From: Puccinellia tenuiflora
Taxonomy: Eukaryota; Streptophyta; Magnoliopsida; Poales; Poaceae
Assembly: GCA_012064385.1 (NCBI GenBank)
Contig: QRDG01000818.1
Coordinates: forward strand, 372,001-436,000
Length of the DNA: 64,000 bases
Direction of reading: 5' to 3'
The notes under the pieces were generated by a model. The model saw only the letters and a list, made by a program, of their open reading frames with translations, was not told the origin of the DNA and searched no databases. Of the stretch, positions 1 through 11,800 are shown in pieces (within the stretch, counting starts at the first letter, position 1; every line of letters begins with the position of its first letter). The position numbers and the translations under genes were made by a program.

Positions 1-1140
1 AATTTCACACCCCGAGTGTATGTAGTCCATGTATGTATGTACGGATGCAATGCGTGCCAATATACAAAGCAGATGGGTAACTATCAGAGTGCGATTGACG
101 CCAATGCCTCTGCAAGTTGCAGCAGTGAGTGGACGTGATCCCCAGTCGGTCATGACACACATCAGCCCGCGCGGTCTCCGCTCTATCGATCCCAAATCAT
201 ATTCTCGTGTCCCTAGCGGCGTGTCTAGCGTCGACGTACTGTACAACGTGCTTGACAAAGATACTCCACACGCATGGGTAACTAATCTTGGCTTTACTTT
301 TGATTGACTTGGCTTTACTTTTGATTGACAGTTTCATGGTTGTATCATATATATTCTACTAATATTAGCAAAATACACATGCTTTGCAACGGGTCTAAAA
401 TAAATCCAACATCTTATACCTAAAGTAAACTTTGATTTGCTTCTATAATCATTTTAGAAATTGTTAGATTTCTCCCAAATGTCGGTTCTCTCATATGTCC
501 TACTATACAACAATCCTCTCAAAATTAAAAGAAAGTTACCACTTACTTTCCAATCCTCTTTGTATACATTATGGGTATCAAACTATGAAATCCTAATCAG
601 AAAATTCCAATTAGATGAAAAAAATACTATTCGCTTGGCTATCACACATATTTCCAAACCCAATATTTTATCTATTACATCATATAGGCCCTCCAAGTTT
701 AAACCAGATATATATTATATGAATTCTAAACTTGGGGTTTATTGGTTGCAAAACAAAGATGAATTGGTTCAAGTAAATGCAAACTATGAGCAGCATGAGT
801 GAAAGTCTGTATAGCGGAATCCTCAATACTTCTAGATAAACATGTTTTATTTAAAAGGAAATATGGCCATGGACCCATGGTCCTTACGTCGAAGAAATTT
901 CTTAGGGGTCTGTGGATAGGCTCCTTGTCACCTTTAGGTGGATGTGGTGCATTGCATCGCTGCTGCAATAATTTGATTAATATCCTACTGTTCTGAATAA
1001 CAGAAGATTAGTATAACAGGTAAACTATTGTCATCTGAACCTTAATGCAAGACACGGAATCAGAGAGCAATATTCATATGTTCCTACTATGTGATAACGC
1101 ACCTATTAACATGGTAAGCTAGCTAGAAAGTCAATCCATC
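1..1140. other. Intergenic DNA, no gene recognised
   Basis: No open frame here looks like a known protein or has convincing splice structure. The AT-rich part (about 300-860) contains a 113-codon frame (461-802) with no family I recognise. I see no terminal inverted repeats or RNA gene. It could be old transposon debris or distal flank of a gene outside the window. Confidence 0.5.
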
Positions 1141-1149
1141 AGCAGAGGG

Positions 1150-1860
1150 AAGCTAGCACGCAAGAAAATCTGCGGTAGTGAGAGCAGGAGGCGGAATCAG
1201 GAACAGGCCAGCGGGTTGGGGCACCGGCGAGGAACGGCAGTAGGAGGACAGCAGCGGAGACCCGCAGCGAGGATCAGCAGGAGGGGGAGCGGGGCCGACG
1301 GGGAACGACAGGAAGCGGCGGCCGGTGAGGACGGCAGGAAGCACAGCACAGGGACTGCCGTGGTGGCAGGCGAGCCAACTGCTCCCACCTTTAGTCCCCT
1401 CGCGAAGATGGTGCCGCGCGCGGTCCGTCCGCCTGGACACTGCCGTCGGCCGACGAGGTCACCCACCTGCCACCTCGCCGCTTGCATTGAGGCCACCCGC
1501 AGCAGAAGCTGGCGCACTCGCCACCGAATCTTCCCGCCGTTCGCCGGAGAAAATGCTGGACGAAGGGAACACCGGCAGCGCCGCCCAATGCTGATTTGTT
1601 CGCCGCCTTCCGCTCCAATAGGAGTCCGGCGGCTCGCCGCCTTCCGCTCCAACGGGAGTCCGGCGGCTGTTTCCCGTAGATCGCCGCCGCTCAGAGGAGC
1701 GAGGGCCGAGGGGATCGTGAGAGGTGTGGTGCTCAGGGTTGGACTAAAAAGCAAAATTGATCGACTGATGCGGGACTGCGGGTTTGATTTCCTACTTTCA
1801 GAGGGGCTAAATTGCAAAATGACCGCGACGTACCGTGCCCGTACCAGACCGATCCCAATT
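1150..1860. other. GC-rich anonymous block
   Basis: A block of about 700 bp is sharply richer in G and C than its surroundings and is open in several frames on both strands (up to 215 codons), which is what GC-rich DNA does by chance. It is Arg/Pro/Ala-rich in every frame and matches no domain I know. It could be a gene fragment carried by a Mutator-like element or a decayed 5' exon; I saw no terminal inverted repeats that would settle this. Confidence 0.4.
1601..1668. repeat. 34-bp tandem duplication
   Basis: Two adjacent 34-bp units (1601-1634 and 1635-1668), both beginning CGCCGCCTTCCGCTCCAA, differ at two positions. This is a simple tandem duplication inside the GC-rich block. Confidence 0.85.
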
Positions 1861-1892
1861 TAATAGTTAAGATTAAGATAAGAAGATAAGAT

Positions 1893-2478
1893 ATACTTGT
1901 ATCGTGCATCACGGTACCACGAGGAGAGAGCCCAGCGTGGACTTTCTGAACAACGTGCTTGACAATGACAAAGATAAGGAACAGAATTCTAGCCAGAATT
2001 AAGCAGAGCAGCAACAATCAGAATACAAGTTGCAGCAGAGAGGAGGGGCTCCTTGTCACAACTCACAACACGCCAGCCTGCCTGCATAGACAGCGCTCGT
2101 TCTCGTCTCTATCTCAATCAGACTGTCGCGCGAAGTGCCTTGTCTTTGTGTTCACATACCAGCGGCGCGCACCGGTGTGGGCAGGTCGCCGGCCATCGGA
2201 GAACCGTCCACCTTGCGCAACTCCAGCCAGCGACACTGCCGCCTGCAGCGGCAAAATCTACAGCAGAAACTGACCAGTCCGCGTCAAACCACACACACTC
2301 AGCACACGTCGGCCATGGCCGTGTTCTCAAACCTTTTCAGATACCCAGGCACAAGCTAGGGGGAAATCATCTTAGGTTCAGTTTTGACAGATTCATCTAT
2401 GGTTGTATAATATAATCGTATCGTGCTTCACAATACCGCGATGAGAAAGCCCAGTGTGGACTTCTGATAAACCGCATG
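1893..2478. repeat. Diverged direct repeat pair, about 75 bp, 515 bp apart
   Basis: The segments near 1893-1970 and 2405-2478 share a run of matching words in the same order (TATCGTGC, then CCGCGA/CCACGA, then GAGAAAGCCCAG or a close variant, GTGGACTT, CTGA). A shorter echo (CAACGTGCTTGACAA) also occurs near 246 and 1951. The pair may mark the ends of an old insertion or a segmental duplication. Confidence 0.5.
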
Positions 2479-2702
2479 TTTGAAACAAAATAAAAAACTA
2501 ATTAATCAAGCAACAACTTAGAAATCTCCAACCAGGCGCTAACTCCATGAAATTCCTGCGGACTGGGCACATTACCTACTCAATAACAACTCTGATTAGA
2601 TTAAACCAAAATGTGACCTATCACTCAGCAGACACGGCGAGTACGCAGAGTTCGAATTCTATATGCCTTACGAAAAGAAAGCTGATTTGGCTTGGTAAGT
2701 CT

Positions 2703-2773
2703 GATGATCTACAAAACAGGTCATCCGTAACATAAATGATCTACAAAACAGGTCATCCGTTCCGTACATAAAC
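2703..2773. repeat. Tandem duplication in the KRTCAP2 3' flank
   Basis: The word TGATCTACAAAACAGGTCAT occurs twice in tandem (about 2704 and 2736), immediately beyond the KRTCAP2 stop codon on the 3' side. It therefore probably lies in the 3' UTR. Confidence 0.8.
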
Positions 2774-2779
2774 ACGTGC

Positions 2780-5075
2780 TCAGTACCGCCTCGCTTTAGA
2801 CTCGCTCCTCGCGAGGATCATCCCGGAGAGCTTGTCAACCTCATACAGGAATCCCGCGGAGAACAGGAAGCTGCGGCGAAGTTGAACAAAACAATCAGTT
2901 AAGTACCATCAGAAGAAAGGTAAGAAGAGAAAAGGCATCAAAATACAGAAAAAAAGAGCTGGGATTTAAAAGGCAGAGCTCTTTATAATATTGTTCAAAA
3001 GTTGCCCTTCTCCTGCAGTCCTGCTAGATATTCTACGGGAATAGTCACTAGCTGACTAGCATCATGATGTTAGTTCCATCAAGGCTGCTGATGGCAAGCC
3101 TTGGATGTTACACACACAAACACTTGGAAAATGCGCCTTCATCATGTACCAGAGTTAACATAAGCAGATAAGCTTCTTCATCATGTACCAGAATAAATGT
3201 ACAGACCACAGAATGGTGTGTCAAACACCATGGTGGACGGAGCAAATAATTTGAGCCTACAAACTAAAAAGATGTTTATTTGTTGTTAATGAACTTTACC
3301 TCACCAGTCATAACTGTTATGTCGCTGAATATTTCCGACTAGCTGGAGAACTCTTTGTGGCATGCAACAATTATTACTGATTCTAAATTTGACAGGCTAT
3401 AGAGGGATCACTGAATTAGTTGGATTCTACTCAGCTGCTAATCATGCATCCTACAACTTTGCCAACATCAAACAATATATAACCTAAAGTTGACGATGTT
3501 GTTGTAAGGAGAGTATTACATAATCTAATACAGTTTTTTGCAACATAAAAAATCCTTGCTATTTCTCTGGTACCAGCTCACTAAACTCTGTATGTATTTG
3601 TTACTTATACTCCCATCTCTTGAAAACAAAACGAAGAAATAGTTATATAAAGATTATTTGCATTTCTCTCCACCCAAGGTAGAACAGAAATTCATACAAA
3701 AAATATCCTATAGCACATCTAAGATTAGCATCTCTGAACAGGAACCATCTAGGTCAATAAATGGGTTCTCAAGACCGAACAAGGAGTGAGGACCAAGGAC
3801 TTGTAAAAAGAAATCAATGAAGTATGTTAAAAGAAGCATACCATGTTGTGATACAAACGCGGTGGACGGTACCAGCTACAATAAGAGCAACAAGTTCTGC
3901 TACAACAACTGCATAGAAAGAACACAAGCGATGACAGATAGTTCCAAGTTAAAAATTACAATAAAAGATAGGAAAGATGTCATATGCTGCTGTATGTACC
4001 TGCACCCCACCCAGTTCTAACGCCACTAGCTTCTTGGTAATTCCCAATAAACTGCAAAATTTTCTACAGTTAGAACATTAAAAAGAATCCAAACAACAAT
4101 GTAATACTTGCTAATGAAGGAATTGATGACTATAGAACTTATTATTCTTTAAGTTCCAGCACAAAACCGTAAACGCCAGTCAAATTAATACACCGCCTGC
4201 TTACTTTATTTCATATATGCTCGCTTCATTTTTTTTCCCTTTCTGAGGGTTTGCTTGCACTAGTTTCTTGTAAGAGAAAAAAAAAATTGGACAAGCATAA
4301 CTTCCCTATATCCATTTGAGTTTTTGGGGTTTAGGGGAGGTTAGGCCAGATTGTCTATGTTGAAGCCATAGTGACATAAAACCACATAACAAAAAAATGG
4401 AGGCCATCGGCTCTAACTTTTTTCTACATTTTACCACAGGCCTAAGAAGCCAATTATAATTTAGGCGCTGAACCTATTAGATTTGACCAGACAGTATTGT
4501 CTCTCCAGATTGCTAGATTCGGGAAGCCAATGTCTCATCTCCAGCTGGAGGGGAATACTACACAAAAAGGTACTTAGTTGTTACTTAGGATTGCCCACAT
4601 TGTGTGAAGCAATTGGCAACTGAGCCTGCGTGGTAGAGCAATGTGATAGGTCATTTTGTATCTGGGAAGCTACTCTGGATCCTGAAAACTGATGCTATAC
4701 ATGACCGGATTTATATTTTCTTTAACCGCTGAACGTTGCTGCACCAGATATAAGAATCACCCCAAATCCCGGACCCATTTGCTCACAGCGCTACACCTAA
4801 CCAAGTTTCTACCACTCGCATCACTTCAATTTAGCAATCGAACCAGCAAGACGAACAATCACGGGGGGCTTTTCCACCCCCACGAACAAGAAGCAGAGAA
4901 GGATGAGAGGATGACGCACGGTGAGGAGGAGGAGGAAGAGGAGGGAGCTGACGAATCCGCCGGCGATGGTCATGAGCTCCGACGAGGCGAACTTTGCCCG
5001 GTACATCTCCAGCAGAGACAGCGTCACCGCGAACAGCAGCAGCGACAGAAGCATGGACCGCCCCGTGCTCGCCAT
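2780..5075 (-). CDS. KRTCAP2: KRTCAP2/KCP2-like oligosaccharyltransferase subunit
   Basis: The product is a small ER-membrane protein of the KRTCAP2 family, an accessory subunit of the oligosaccharyltransferase complex that N-glycosylates proteins at the translocon. Four coding exons on the minus strand splice cleanly: 5075-4920, 4051-4000, 3908-3842 and 2870-2780. All introns are GT-AG with matching phases, and the CDS is 366 nt (121 aa). Exon 1 starts MASTGRSMLLSLLLF and carries the first membrane segments. Exon 2 has FIGNYQEASG, exon 3 VVVAELVALIVAGTVHRVC, and exon 4 FLFSAGFLYEVDKLSG, ending in a basic tail. Length and motif order fit the family. An upstream in-frame ATG at 5102 would add nine residues; I chose 5075 because family proteins begin near MASTG or an equivalent. 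The gene is head-to-head with NOT2. Confidence 0.93.
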
Positions 5076-5179
5076 CTGCAACACTAGATCTCCAACAGCC
5101 AAAGAGAGAAATCAAAATTCAACATCCTCCGCACCTGAGAAGAAGGATCACCGGAGCACATAGAACAGCCGGAAATCTC

Positions 5180-5440
5180 ACCTTGATCTGATCGGACAGT
5201 GAGGCGGCTCGAGGGCGCAGTAGGGTTTTGGCGGTGCTGCCTCTTCCTTCCCCCAGTCCGTCTCCGGTCTCGCGAGGTGAGTGGTGAGATCTACACGACG
5301 CCGGGCTGCTGCGGTCGCCTCATGGAAGACGAAGGCGTGGGCCGTGTTGGGCCGACACCTCAGAGGCCGATGGTGGGCTTCTTTCTGGCTGCTGGACTCA
5401 ATCTACGGGCCGTATATGGGCCGTTGGTTAGGGCCTGATG
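5180..5440. promoter_or_regulatory. Shared bidirectional promoter of KRTCAP2 and NOT2
   Basis: Fewer than about 370 bp separate the KRTCAP2 start codon from the probable first leader exon of NOT2. The interval contains four TGGGCC/TGGGCT boxes at 5338, 5348, 5374 and 5417. Such TGGGCY (site II) boxes are bound by TCP-class factors and are common in plant housekeeping promoters. There is no clear TATA box on either side. That the promoter drives both genes is inferred from spacing. Confidence 0.6.
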
Positions 5441-8400
5441 AAATTGCACCACCGCTCCCGTCCCCTCTCTCCCCATCCTTTCCCCGGTCGCACTCGTGCT
5501 GCTGCTCCCCGCATCCTGCTCTCTCCCGTCTCCTCCGCCGCGACGCCTCGACGCGGGGAGATCCGCGCGCGGGGCCTCGTCGCCGTCGCTCCCTCAGGTC
5601 TGTCTCCTCTCCCTCTCTTGAACCTTGTGCTACTAGAACCCTCTCTATCCTCCCGCCCCTCATGCGTAGGACGACGAGTGGCCGCCGTCGTGAGCTCGCT
5701 GACCGGCGCTCGCTTCCTACTGGATCCGCGGCATTCGCTCTCGCTGTCGTCGGCGGGTTTCGTTGGGAGGTGGGGTGGTCTTCGAATTCCAGTAGCCATG
5801 GGCTTGGATTCGATTTTAGCTCAGTGGCGCTTTTTTTAAGGTTGCAAGTGGCGCTAGTTGGGGGTGTTGGGACGAACCTGCGTGAATTGGGGACCTGGGG
5901 AATCTGAACTCGAGCTGCTCGGTGCTTCTGTGCCTGTTTGCTTCGCTCGAATTTTCAGCAGAGTGCTTGATAGTGTACGATCGTGCTAGGCTATGCTTTG
6001 CTATTGCTTTGGTTCCTGTCAGTAAGTAGGTTTCCTCAGCTGCTTTGGGCTGCAGATGTGAAGGGGAGCTTTAGAGCTTGGTGCATGCTCGTGCGTGTGC
6101 TGCACATGAGCTTGGGCAAGCGAATGCATTGTCTACTTGCTGGTCGCAGCATCATACTCCCAGTGTTATCTTTTGCCCCAAGTAGATGCCTAGAAAACAT
6201 ATGTGAATGACTTGCCAACGTTTCTGCTTTCAATTACGGAGTAATCTAACTGGTCACCAGCATTTTGTCGTCTGTTTTTGTATGACTGTAATCATGAATC
6301 TAGACTCTAGAAGGGTTAGGTTCAGAGTTTAGGACACGATGCAGTACAGACATGGGTGCTTCAGATTTCGGATAATTGTGCAGAAATATTTTCAGCTTGT
6401 ACAGGTAGATAAGATTGACAACAAACTAGCCAGATCCTGTCATGCTCCTATTTTCACTAGGATTTTCTTCCTTTTTTTTGCAAATGTTACATTATTACAT
6501 CTCATTGTAGAAATATGCCTATATTTGGAGTTCAATTTAAGAATACATTACATATTGTTTACTTTGTCTTTCCTGATTATTATGAAATTATATATCTTGT
6601 ATGTTGTCATTTAGGATAAATTTTTAGGTTTGTAACCAAGCATGAAGCTTACGTACCATATTTTCTATAACAATTAGCATGCATATAATTTAATTTACCC
6701 TGTGGTACACAAATGGAAGCATGCATTTGTAACCATATAGGTAAGATCCGAACTACAACTAGCCTTTTACATATGGATTGTTATGCTTTTTCTGTTAACC
6801 TTCTCAAAATGGATGTGTGTGGAAGATTGAACAACTGACAATGAACTAATCAATATGGAAAGCATTTCCTCACTTTTATTTATGCAGCTCAATCAGTTCA
6901 AACATATGATAACCATAGTGATTTGAGACTGCCGATGACTGCGTACAAAGTTTGACCTGATAGAAAGTTGGCATGGCTTCATTCCCTTGATAACATTCTT
7001 GTTTGGGGAATGTGCCATCCAGTTGCACCTCAGTTATTTACTAAACCTGGTCAAATACATGAACCAGACCCTTGATTGAAGAGGCCTGCATGATGGCCTG
7101 TTGAGGTGCCCTGGGGAGTTTTCGTTGTTTTGTTCCTGGAAATCTGTTTTAGGTAGTAGGCCACCAGAAGCCCGCATCTCGTGCTAAACCAAATATTGAT
7201 TATGGGTTTTTGAATTGCCGAGTTAAGTCGAGTCGCCACACCTCCGGCTATGGACTAGCCAGGACTAACCCAAGTCACCCCAACTAGTCAGGGGGGATTT
7301 ACGGAGAGGATGAGAGGATGTTGAGGGCAGAGTCGCAGTTGTGAAAGAGTTTGAATGAGAAGTTAAGGTGGTGTGAAGCTCCTGTGCAAGGTCCTGACGG
7401 CTGAAGCGGAGCAGGTGGTAGACTGCAGAGGAGCCGAGTTGCTTCAGTGGAGGAGGAAAGAAACTCCAAGTTGCTAAGGGTAGGGGCATATCTAGCCCAT
7501 GAAGGCCCATTTGAAAACCCTAGTTTTAAAATATATCCAGACCGTTGATACTTATCCAAGCCATCCATACCATCCATCAAGATGGTAACTGACAAGCAGC
7601 AGGAGGCCAGGTCTTTGTGTTTTACATAGCAGCCGCCAGAGCGGCTTCCTTCTCCCTTTCCACACCTTCTTCTCTCTCTTACCACACACCAGACGCAGGG
7701 TAGATCTATGGCTGGTGGCATCAAGGAGATTGATTCCTTGCTGAAGACCTTGTCGGCTGCCTAAACCAGCACACAGGACCTAAATATCCACCTAATTTTT
7801 TTTGCTCCCAGTGGGTCTCACGAAAGCGAGCCGCACGGCTGGGTGTTTATAGTCACCATCTAGTTAGAGCAAGCCGCCAGCTGGCCGGCGAGTTGCAGGA
7901 CTTGCTCTGCTAGTCGAGTCGCAGGAGCAAGGCAACGTCGCTGCTCTGGCTCGGTGATTATCTGGTGACTAATCGGTGATTAATCGGCGACACAAAAACC
8001 TTGTTGATTTGGTACCACGTCGTTGTTTTCTTGTCTAGATCTACTATATAGGCCCATAAATATAATTACGAGGGCCAGTCTGAGGTGGTGGAACATCAGA
8101 ATGTAATAAGTTTGTGCTCTTCCGAAGTGTTAGTCACGGCTTTTTTTCAGTATTGATATTTTGTTCCTTCCATTCAGTACTTTGTCTAAATAATTTTGTA
8201 ATTTTTTGGAACAGTTATGTTTCCTTTTAGATATTAGCTAGTGGTTTTGTAGGTGTAAACTTGAAAGTAATCATGATTTTATCTAAATATTCTTTGTAAA
8301 TTTTTAGAACACTAGGTTTCCTTTTAGATATTAGCTAGTGGTTTTGTAGGTGTAAACTTCAAAGTAATCATGCTTTATCGTTTATATTCGTTTGTATGAG

Positions 8401-8864
8401 TCTGCCTACCTTTTGCTTGCCACAATGCTAGTCATATGTTCCAAATATACCAGGCTGGTCCTGGAAGACCCTCATTTGTTTTCTAGATTAGTTCACATGT
8501 TTTTCCTCCCCTCTTTATCGCGTCATCTTGTTCACAGTATTTTCTAAAAGTTTGTCTTGCATGACTTCCTTTTTTTTAGAATGTTACATATATAGACTTA
8601 TAGAGCTCTAATCTCTTCTAACTAGTTAGTGTTTTAATCTGGAAATTTAACTTTTAGTCCTGCGTTGCGTGTAGCCATGCAGTCTTTCCATTTTGTTTCT
8701 TTAATAAGGATCCTGCACTTCTGGAAGGACCTGGGATATAAATTACTCACACATACATTATCTCTTCTTGGACTCCAGATTGGATTGATTATCACTCAGT
8801 TGGGAGAATACCGGAATAGTGTTTTGACTTCCACTTGCCTTGTCGTTCTTTGGGCATCATCGCA
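5440..8864 (+). other. NOT2 5' UTR with leader introns
   Basis: The C/T-rich stretch at about 5440-5597 looks like a grass leader exon ending in CCCTCAG before a GTCTGT donor. The leader resumes after an acceptor ending CTCCAG at 8778, about 86 nt before the ATG at 8865, so the leader intron is about 3.2 kb. Intermediate leader exons are possible. The part around 7200-8020, with repeated GTCGAGTCGC-like words, may be a transposon-derived insertion, but I could not define its ends. I find no other gene within the intron. Confidence 0.6.
8185..8375. repeat. Tandem duplication, about 96 bp, in the NOT2 leader intron
   Basis: Two adjacent copies (about 8185-8281 and 8282-8375) share TTAGATATTAGCTAGTGG and GTTTTGTAGGTGTAAACTT with only a few differences. 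It is a recent local duplication inside the intron. Confidence 0.85.
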
Positions 8865-11800
8865 ATGTCGGGATCACTGAATGTATGCTTCCTTCTGTAC
8901 TTAATCTGATTACACATTTTCTACTTTTTCATTCAGTAAATCACCAAACTCCACTTCCATATGTTGCTTGAGCTAATAGGGCAACTCATTTAGCTTGTTC
9001 CTTTTTAGTCACGGTGTTCTTTTTATGTTATTTGCTCCCCGCCTAGTTTCTCTACCTCAAAACCTGGATAAACTATATTTTAGTTGTGATCAAGGTTCAG
9101 TGTCCACTTTTCTGTAGTGATGACAATGCCTGGCTACGTTTTTCAGAAGTTCTTTGGTTTATTGTTATTACTTTGTGCAGTCAAATATTAGCGGGGATTC
9201 ATCAGGAAGGCCTTTCTCATCAGCCTTTTCTGGTCAGCCTGGATCGTTTTCTGGTTTCCATCATTCTGGTTAGTAAATCTTACAGATTTGTTAGTGCAAT
9301 AATTCATGTCGCAAAGTACTGTTTTTCTCATAAAGCTAACTCATTTGAACTTCTTGGAAGGCTTGCATAATATCCATGGAAATCTCAATCTTGCATCACT
9401 AGCACCAAGGAATGCTTCATTGTCCGGTATTCCATCCCCAGGTGTTCAACAACCTGGGGGTAGTATTTCTGGTAACCGGTTTCCCTCAAATAACCTTCCA
9501 GCGTCCATGACTCAGGTTTGTTCTCCACTTCCAAAGTCCACACAATGTTTCTCTCCATGCTGAGTGCTCCATCACTTTACTCATTTGCTTGCCCCTTTTG
9601 TAGATTCCTCATGGCCATTCTGGGATCAGCAACAGAGGAGGTATGAATGTTGGGGGGAATCCTGTATTTAGTAGTAGCATGAATGCTATTGGTGGTTCCG
9701 TACAAGGTTTATCCTCAAGCTTGGCTAATGTTGGTAACCGGAATTCTGCTCCTGGGTTGACAGCTTCTTCAGCTTTGGGGAATTTAGGCCCACGGATGAC
9801 AAATTCTGTGGGCAATATAGTGGGTGGCAGCAGTATTGGCAGAAGCATAAGCTCCGCAGGACTGTCTATGCCTGGTATTGCATCCCGTATCAATTCGAGT
9901 GGCAACTCTGGAAGTGGGGCTCTTAATATCCCAGGATCCAACCGAATGAGTAGTATGCATCAAGGTACATGGTTAAATGTTAATTTTTAATTGTTCTTTT
10001 GAACTTTTCTTGCATCTTTGGTGAACATCTATTTTCAGTCTATCTTTTTGCTGGCTGGATAATGAAGTGGAGTGAGTTTTTTCTCTTCCTCTGACTGAGG
10101 TTCAGTAGATTTGTCGCGCCCTGTGCGCTTGTGTGGATGGCTTCTAAGCCGAGGTTGTTTGGTTGTGTCAGTTGTAATGTATGTCTTGCCGTTGGTCGTG
10201 GTCCTGTCTTGAGTGGTCGGATGTTTCAGTCTAGTCTTAGGCTTGTAATTGTTTGCTTTCTGTCAATGCATCGAGCTGCAATGTTTGCATTTTCTCGAAA
10301 AAAATAGGGAGGTGGTTTATAAGGATGGGTACAAGGGTCGAAGTAAGTCTTTCTTTGAAGTTCTATGGATTGAACTTCAACTTGGCTCAGTTTGATTGGA
10401 AATCGACACAGGAACTGAAGTTTTCACCCATTGTATTTATAAAGCAGTGGTCCTACCTTGAGGTTGTCTGCCTTGGTTGTCCATCCTAGATTATATGTAC
10501 ACCTATTTAAGCAACTAAACTGTATATAGAACTACTGGGTTTATTAAGAGCTTGCAATTTCTTCTTTCTTGGTGTAAGGGGTGCAGGTAAAAGATGACCT
10601 AATGGATTTATATTTTTGTAATTCTTTTGAATCTGTTTTTTTCTCTTCACCAGCATCACCACAGTTCATGAACATTCTTGGGAGTTCTTATCCAACACCT
10701 GGTGGGACGTTATCTCAGAACCAAGTGCAGGCAGGAAACACTTCTTTTGGTTCTTCAGGAATGCTACATGACGGAAGCTCCGGTGACAATTCTCCGTTTG
10801 ATATAAATGATTTTCCCCAATTAACAGGGCGTCCTAATTCTGCTGGAGGTGGTCAAGGGCAATATGGTAATGCTACGACACTAACAAAATCTTCAATCCT
10901 CAGTGCTTAGATAATGTTAAGTTAACTAACTTTTCTTTTTTTGTAATTTGAAGGGTCACTGCGAAAGCAAGGAGTGAGTGTAAATGCCATTGTGCAACAA
11001 AACCAGGAGTTCAGCATTCAGAATGAAGATTTTCCAGCTTTACCAGGATATAAAGGTGTGTCTCGGCCATCGCTAGTCTCATTATGCACGTAGTGGACAA
11101 CTCTATAAATCTTGATGAGATTAACCATCTGTTTCTTGTTAGTTGTTTGCCTTATCCCTTGCATTTTCCGTTTAATATTGCTATCAGGACAAGATAAGTT
11201 TCATGTTTTATCAACTCCTTCACTGTTATCTTCTCTGTTGACCACATATCATGGTCCTAATCCTTTTCTCAGTTCTTCATCTGGCATATGTCTATCCTTT
11301 TTCTTGCAAAAAGTTGTGTTAGTTATCTTTCATCAATCATCGGAGATTTATAACCAAGTTATATGTATTGCAATTTGTTCTGTCGAAAATGTTCAGCTAA
11401 ATTCAGATCATGGGAGTTACTCCTACCATGCTCTTTTCTGCTGATTATTTCTGGGCAACTCCCTTTCTTTTCCTTTCTGGATATTACCTTATGATATGTT
11501 TGTTTGGAATTTAAGGTAGTTCGTCAGATTACGGTATGGATTTGCATCACAAGGATCACCTTCATGAGAATGCAAATATTATGCAAGCTCAAAATTATCC
11601 TGTGAGTTATATTGTTTTATCATTTCATCCCAGCTCAGCTATAACTTCTTACTCTTAAATTTCCACATATGATTCTGTAGATGGGTAGATCATCTGGCTT
11701 TAATTTGGGAGGTAGCTATCCGCCCCGCCAACAACATCAGCAGAGCACTACTTCAGTAAGCATTCTAGCATATTTGTTTGCATCAAAAGCAAATATCTGA

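Noticed and set aside
1216..1863. 215-codon frame in the GC-rich block, with similar-sized frames on the other strand
   Set aside because: High GC opens all frames; the product is low-complexity Arg/Pro/Ala with no family features and no splice logic.
7200..8020. Possible transposon in the NOT2 leader intron with repeated GTCGAGTCGC-like words
   Set aside because: No terminal repeats or target duplication could be located; mentioned only in the leader entry.
10030..10310. Possible LINE or SINE 3' tail in NOT2 intron 4 (T/G-rich stretch ending in an A run)
   Set aside because: No target duplication or promoter boxes could be found, so the resemblance is too weak to list.
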